The notes under the pieces: model-generated | The model's input: the letters and a program-made list of their open reading frames with translations, nothing else | Database searches by the model: none | Told to the model about the DNA's origin: nothing | Shown: in pieces, positions 60,170 through 64,000 of the stretch | Position numbering within the stretch: position 1 is the first letter of the stretch | Layout of the letters: each line of letters starts with the position of its first letter | Position numbers and translations under genes: made by a program | Assembly: GCF_000426065.1 (NCBI RefSeq) | Contig: NZ_AUEQ01000007.1 | Span: forward strand, 62,001 to 126,000 | Direction: 5' to 3' | Source: Mycobacterium sp. URHD0025 | Lineage (GTDB): Bacteria > Actinomycetota > Actinomycetes > Mycobacteriales > Mycobacteriaceae | DNA length: 64,000 nt

Positions 60170-62071
60170 GTGACGACGACGCTGGAGGACACCTCCGCCG
60201 AGCCTGCCCTCCACGCTCCGCCGAGCACGTCGCGGATTGTCCGCCGGCGCCTGGCACTGCCTGTTCTTTTGGCCGCCACCGCGCTGGCCTACCTCTGGAA
60301 CATCACCGTCAACGGCATGGGCAATCAGTTCTACGCGGCGTCGGCCTGGGCCGGGTCCTCCGACTGGAAGGCCCTGCTGTTCGGATCGCTGGATCCGGCA
60401 AATTTCATCACGGTGGACAAGCCGCCGGTGTCCCAGTGGGTGATGGGCCTGTCCGGTCAGCTGTTCGGGTTCAGCAGCGCGAGCATGCTCGTCCCCGAAG
60501 CACTGATGGCTGTCGGCTCGGTCGCGTTGCTCTACGCTGCGGTCCGCCGGATCAGCGGTCCGCAGGCGGCCCTGCTGGCCGGTGCGGTCCTGGCGCTGAC
60601 GCCGGTGGCCGCGTTGATGTTCCGGTTCAACAATCCCGACGCCGCGATGGTGCTACTCATGACGGCCGCGGCGTACTGCATGGTCCGCGCCCTCCAGGGT
60701 TCGGGTGCGAGCTGGCTGATGCTGGCCGGCGTGGCATTGGGGTTCGCGTTCCTGGCCAAGATGCTCGAAGGCCTGATGGCCGTGCCCGCCATCGCCGTGG
60801 TGTACCTGGTCGCGGCCGCGGTGCCGATGCGTCGGCGCCTGCTGCACCTGGCCGGCTCGCTGGCGGCGTTTCTGGTGTCCGCCGGATGGTTCGTGGTGCT
60901 CACCCTGGTGTGGCCGGCTTCGTCGCGGCCTTACCTCGCCGGGTCCACCGACAACAACTTCATGAATCTGGTGTTGGGCTACAACGGATTCGGTCGGGTG
61001 CTCGGCCACAACCACATGGGCGGTGGCGGGCCCACGGCAGCCGAGGCGATCGGGCTTCCGAGCGCGGCCGAACACGCCGGCCATGTGGGCGGATTCGGCA
61101 ACCAGTCCCACGGCCTGCCGCGCTTGTTCACCGGAGAGTTCGGCTTCGAAATAGGTTGGCTGCTGCCGGCCGGTCTGCTCGCCATGGTGCTGGTGTTGAT
61201 CTCGCGGCGCGGTACGCCACGGACCGACATGGTCCGTGCCGGAGCCATCCTGTTCGGCGGCTGGCTGTTGATCGACGGCGTGGTCCTCAGCTTCATGAAG
61301 AGCATGGTCCACCCGTACTACTGCCTGTCGCTGGCACCGGCGATGGCGGCGATGTTCGCGATCGGCGTCGCCGAGATGTGGCGTCGGCGCGATGACCGGT
61401 TGGGCCAGATCGGTTTGACCACAATGCTTCTCGGGTCCGCGGTGTGGAGTTTCTGGGTCCTGGGCCGCAACGCGTCGTGGCTTCCACCTCTGCGGTGGAC
61501 GATCCTGGTGGTCGCCGTCGGGGCCGCCGCGGCCCTGCTGTGGTCGCTACGCAGGGGCAGCCGGGCGGCGGCCATCGTCGCGCTGGCGGTCGCCCTGACC
61601 GGCGCGCTGGCGGGGACGACGGCCTACACCGTGGCCACCCTGGGACAGCCGCACACCGGAGGTGGGCCGAGCGTCGGACCGGCCGATCCCGACGACGACC
61701 ACGGGCATGGCTGGACGTCCGACGATCCCGGGGTGAACACGATGCTGAGGGCCACCCACACCACCTGGTCGGCGGCGATCAACCGCTCCGGAGCTGCGGC
61801 GAGCCTCGAATTGTCCACCGACACAGCGGTGATGGCGATCGGTGGCTTCACCGGAACCGATCCGGTGCCCACGCTGGAGCAGTTCCAGACCTACGTCGCC
61901 GACCGGCAGATCACCTACTACGTCCTCCCGGAGCCCAAAGATAAGGACCACGGCGGCTTCTTCGGCCACAATTCACACACCGACATCTCCGACTGGGTGA
62001 AAGCCAACTTCATGTCGACCAAACTGGGCTCGGATACGGTGTACGACCTGCGCGCGCCGCTCAAGAAATGA
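60170..62071 (+). CDS. GT39/PMT-type membrane glycosyltransferase
   Basis: The 633-residue GT-C-fold protein has 10 or more TM segments, a first extracytoplasmic loop with DKPPVSQWVMGL (the Asp after TM1 typical of the DxE/DxD-like site in ArnT/PMT-like proteins), FRFNNPDAAMVLLM, and a soluble C-terminal domain (ATHTTWSAAINRSGAAASLELST...). It transfers a sugar from a polyprenyl-phosphate donor; acceptor unknown. GTG start; 61-base gap after pdxT. In M. tuberculosis nothing comparable lies between pdxT and the yebC gene. Confidence 0.83.
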   Translation: MTTTLEDTSAEPALHAPPSTSRIVRRRLALPVLLAATALAYLWNITVNGMGNQFYAASAWAGSSDWKALLFGSLDPANFITVDKPPVSQWVMGLSGQLFGFSSASMLVPEALMAVGSVALLYAAVRRISGPQAALLAGAVLALTPVAALMFRFNNPDAAMVLLMTAAAYCMVRALQGSGASWLMLAGVALGFAFLAKMLEGLMAVPAIAVVYLVAAAVPMRRRLLHLAGSLAAFLVSAGWFVVLTLVWPASSRPYLAGSTDNNFMNLVLGYNGFGRVLGHNHMGGGGPTAAEAIGLPSAAEHAGHVGGFGNQSHGLPRLFTGEFGFEIGWLLPAGLLAMVLVLISRRGTPRTDMVRAGAILFGGWLLIDGVVLSFMKSMVHPYYCLSLAPAMAAMFAIGVAEMWRRRDDRLGQIGLTTMLLGSAVWSFWVLGRNASWLPPLRWTILVVAVGAAAALLWSLRRGSRAAAIVALAVALTGALAGTTAYTVATLGQPHTGGGPSVGPADPDDDHGHGWTSDDPGVNTMLRATHTTWSAAINRSGAAASLELSTDTAVMAIGGFTGTDPVPTLEQFQTYVADRQITYYVLPEPKDKDHGGFFGHNSHTDISDWVKANFMSTKLGSDTVYDLRAPLKK

Positions 62072-62080
62072 CCGCGGCGC

Positions 62081-62971
62081 TCAGCGAGCCTCGCCCTCCA
62101 CGATCACGCCGGCGGTCCTCTCCATCGGCTTGATCACCGAGGTGAAGTCGGATTCGGCCCCCTCGGCGTGCAGCGTGTGTTCCCAGATGTTTTGCACCGC
62201 TTCGGCCATCGCCACCGGCAGGCCGAGGGAGGCGGCCTCGGTGAGGTACAGTCGCACGTCTTTGGCCATCAGGCCGGTGGCGAACCCGTAGTCGAAGGTG
62301 CGGGGGAGGACTGCCCGCGGGAACTTGTCGCGGCTGGCATGCGTACCGCCTGACCCGGCGTTGAGCACGTCGATCATCACGTCGGCGCTCAGGCCGGCCT
62401 TGACGCCCATCACCATCACCTCGGCGGTCGCGGCCAGGGTGGTGGCGGCCATCAGATTGTTGATCAGCTTCATGGTCTGCGCGGCCCCCGGCTGTTCGGA
62501 CACGAAGATCGCCCGGCCGAGCACCTCGAAAACTGGTGCCAGCGTGGCGAACTCGCTGCGTGGCCCGGACACCATCACTGCGAGCGTGCCTGCCTGGGCG
62601 CCGTGCACACCACCGCTGACCGGACTGTCAAGTGCGGCGATGCCTTTTGCATCGAGAACCGCGTGATTACGTTGTGCGGCTTGGCCTCCCACTGTCGACA
62701 GGTCGATGAAGCGCCGGATCGCCGAGCCTGCGGCGATGTCGGCCACCACGGCTTCGGAAACCTGCGGGGTGGGCAGGCTCGCCAGCACCGTCTCGGCCTG
62801 GTCGGCCACCGCGCGGACCGATTCGGCCGCCCGGGCGCCCAGTGCCGTCGCCTCGGTGCGCACGTCCTCGCGTACGTCGAACACCACCACCGGATGGCCG
62901 GCCGTCAGCAGCCGGCTCATCATCGGAAATCCCATGTTGCCCAGGCCGATGAAGCCGATCGGGTCACTCAT
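62081..62971 (-). CDS. NAD(P)-binding beta-hydroxyacid dehydrogenase
   Basis: The 296-residue protein of the 3-hydroxyisobutyrate dehydrogenase / tartronate semialdehyde reductase family has IGFIGLGNMGFPMMSRLL, the substrate motif DSPVSGGVHGAQAGTLAVMVSG, and the catalytic Lys region QTMKLINNLMAATTL. The ATG overlaps the stop of the carboxymuconolactone-type gene by eight bases. Substrate unknown. Confidence 0.88.
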   Translation of the reverse strand: MSDPIGFIGLGNMGFPMMSRLLTAGHPVVVFDVREDVRTEATALGARAAESVRAVADQAETVLASLPTPQVSEAVVADIAAGSAIRRFIDLSTVGGQAAQRNHAVLDAKGIAALDSPVSGGVHGAQAGTLAVMVSGPRSEFATLAPVFEVLGRAIFVSEQPGAAQTMKLINNLMAATTLAATAEVMVMGVKAGLSADVMIDVLNAGSGGTHASRDKFPRAVLPRTFDYGFATGLMAKDVRLYLTEAASLGLPVAMAEAVQNIWEHTLHAEGAESDFTSVIKPMERTAGVIVEGEAR

Positions 62972-63359
62972 CGGCTGCCGGGCTCTCGTCGAGTTCGGCG
63001 AACACGGCCCGGGCCAGCCGGAAGCTGTCGACCGCGGCCGGGATGCCCGCGTAGATACCCACCTGCAGGAAGATCTCACAGATCTCCTCGCGGGTGACGC
63101 CGTTGGTGAGGGCACCGCGGATGTGTGTGCTCAGCTCGTTCGGCCGGTTCAGGACTGCGATCATCGCCAGGTTCAGCATGCTGCGGGTCTTCAGTTCCAG
63201 GCCCTCGCGGCCCCAGACCGCGCCCCAACAGTATTCGGTGACCAGGTCCTGCAGCGGTTTTGAGAATGCGTCGACGTTGCCGGCAGCCTTGCGAACGTAC
63301 TCCTCACCGAGTACCGCGGTGCGAATTGCCAGTCCCTTGTCATATGTGTGTTGATCCAT
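62964..63359 (-). CDS. carboxymuconolactone decarboxylase family protein
   Basis: The 131-residue protein has the CMD pattern FSKPLQDLVTEYCWGAVWGREGLELKTRSMLNLAMIAVLNRPNELSTHIRGALTNGVTREEICEIFLQVGIYAGIPAAVDSF; TRSMLNLAM with nearby His is typical of the decarboxylase-type rather than the CxxC AhpD-type (no CxxC). It probably decarboxylates a lactone or related acid in an aromatic-like route; paired with the beta-hydroxyacid dehydrogenase. AGAGG precedes the ATG. Confidence 0.86.
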   Translation of the reverse strand: MDQHTYDKGLAIRTAVLGEEYVRKAAGNVDAFSKPLQDLVTEYCWGAVWGREGLELKTRSMLNLAMIAVLNRPNELSTHIRGALTNGVTREEICEIFLQVGIYAGIPAAVDSFRLARAVFAELDESPAADE

Positions 63360-63454
63360 GCGCCTCTTTCGGTCGGCCGTGGTTGATCACAGTGCCACCA
63401 CGACGCTGCCCGTAGCTACCGGTTGACGCCCGGATGTCGGCGTACGCTCCGTGC

Positions 63455-63778
63455 ATGTCTGTGTCGTTGTCAACGTCGGTCCGGCGGCCAGGTGTCGTCG
63501 AGTCGGTGATCAGTTGGGCTGTGTGGGCCTTGGTCGGCCTGATCGCCGTATTGCTGGCGTTCGCCGCGATCTTTCCCGTGGGCTTCAGTGGTGCGGCCCC
63601 CGGACAAGCCGATGAGGCCGCGACCCTGGCCGGATGGGCGACGCTCACCCTGGCGACTGTTGTGCTCGCGCCGATCGGCATGGCGATCGGACATTGGCGG
63701 CACTGGCACATCTGGTACTGGCCGGTGCTGTGCAGCGCCGCGGCGGCGACGACCCTGGTCTTGCTGCAGGCACTGTAG
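63455..63778 (+). CDS. small hypothetical membrane protein
   Basis: About 107 residues with three predicted TM segments (WAVWALVGLIAVLLAFAAIF, LAGWATLTLATVVLAPIGMAIG, WYWPVLCSAAAATTLVLL). I do not recognise a family. The start could be ATG at 63434 or 63455; neither has a clear Shine-Dalgarno. Divergent from the CMD gene, 77 bases before yebC on the same strand. Confidence 0.6.
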   Translation: MSVSLSTSVRRPGVVESVISWAVWALVGLIAVLLAFAAIFPVGFSGAAPGQADEAATLAGWATLTLATVVLAPIGMAIGHWRHWHIWYWPVLCSAAAATTLVLLQAL

Positions 63779-63855
63779 GCGTCGTATCGAGCCGGGTGGG
63801 ACCGGCCACGTAGACTCGAGAACCGGAGTTTTGACCGGAAAAGGGGCGTACCTGC

Positions 63856-64000
63856 ATGAGCGGCCATTCCAAGTGGGCCACCACCAAGCACAAGAAGGCC
63901 GTCATCGACGCCAAGCGCGGCAAGATGTTCGCCAAGTTGATCAAGAACATCGAGGTCGCGGCACGTGTGGGCGGGGGAGACCCGGCCGGTAACCCCACCC
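63856..64000 (+). CDS. yebC: YebC/PmpR-family transcriptional regulator (3' end outside window)
   Basis: The first 48 residues, [20 protein letters not shown].., are the highly conserved N-terminus of the YebC/PmpR/TACO1 family (Rv2603c in M. tuberculosis). AAGGGG lies upstream of the ATG. In M. tuberculosis it follows pdxT directly; here four genes intervene. It acts on transcription or on translation of proline stretches in other bacteria. Confidence 0.93.
   Translation, partial: MSGHSKWATTKHKKAVIDAKRGKMFAKLIKNIEVAARVGGGDPAGNPT

Overview
The window is high-GC actinobacterial DNA, almost certainly from a fast-growing mycobacterium (Mycolicibacterium type). The right-hand part, about 51.3-60.1 kb, carries the mycobacterial core block thrS - HIT/Ap4A phosphorylase - pgsA (PI-phosphate synthase) - patA - pimA - Nudix - pdxS - tesB - pdxT, and yebC enters at the right edge. 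No rRNA, tRNA, CRISPR array, insertion sequence or phage gene was seen.

Left part (1-44.8 kb) is a very dense accessory region that looks dedicated to scavenging organic sulfur. It contains three complete SsuABC-type (sulfonate/taurine family) ABC transporters at 7.97-10.74, 16.92-14.10 and 25.16-22.39 kb. It also holds a dipeptide/nickel-type ABC transporter (41.5-36.5 kb), an orphan MetQ-like lipoprotein, and three SfnB/DszC-like acyl-CoA-dehydrogenase-fold monooxygenases. Several luciferase-like FMNH2-dependent monooxygenases (NtaA/DszA, SsuD and other types), an FAD monooxygenase and a TauD-family dioxygenase would oxidise the imported compounds. Two nitroreductase-fold flavoproteins, three aldo/keto reductases, SDRs, a 2-hydroxyacid dehydrogenase, a ketopantoate-reductase-like protein, a multi-domain rhodanese and one LysR regulator complete the set. 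Most genes sit in tight operons with 1-4 bp ATGA/GTGA/TGATG overlaps or 8-40 bp gaps. The likely logic is import by Ssu/Dpp/Met-type carriers, oxidative C-S cleavage by FMNH2-, FAD- or 2-oxoglutarate-dependent oxygenases, and processing of the carbon skeleton by reductases and dehydrogenases. Substrates cannot be read from sequence.

Operons, left to right: partial NtaA-like gene (+); ABC-2 exporter pair (-, 2.26-0.70 kb); rhodanese (+); sfnB-like + FMN monooxygenase (+); AKR + SsuABC (+); SsuABC + LLM oxidoreductase + DUF1684 + nitroreductase + hydroxyacid dehydrogenase (-, 16.9-10.7 kb); SsuABC + YcnI + CopC-CopD + MetQ-like + SfnB-like + SDR (-, 25.2-17.1 kb); NtaA-like + FAD monooxygenase + SsuD-like + PanE-like (-, 30.0-25.2 kb); LysR (-); AKR (-); TauD + AKR + nitroreductase (+); dipeptide-type ABC transporter + SfnB-like (-, 41.5-35.3 kb); degenerate LLM protein + NtaA-like (+); SDR (+).

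Five operon starts in the sulfur region share a DNA element made of a TTAAG-like half and the sequence GTTyCsGTAGC, set 12 or 23 bp apart, with weaker relatives elsewhere. The divergent 41.6 kb intergenic region has a perfect TTAAGCCGA inverted repeat. I read this as a candidate operator of a shared sulfur regulon. The copper-type genes (ycnI, copC-copD) inside a sulfonate/SfnB operon are the least expected association.

Right part (44.8-64 kb) is mostly housekeeping: a DapB-like oxidoreductase, an OpuC-type osmoprotectant ABC transporter, a DUF1990 protein, a hotdog thioesterase, a PGPGW membrane protein and the thrS-to-pdxT block. Between pdxT and yebC lie a GT39-like membrane glycosyltransferase, a beta-hydroxyacid dehydrogenase, a carboxymuconolactone-decarboxylase-family protein and a small membrane protein. 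Gene starts were chosen from Shine-Dalgarno sites, overlaps with the upstream stop and family N-termini; many starts are GTG and a few are TTG. No stretch longer than 300 bases lacks a gene; the longest is 31082-31345, which holds a hairpin.
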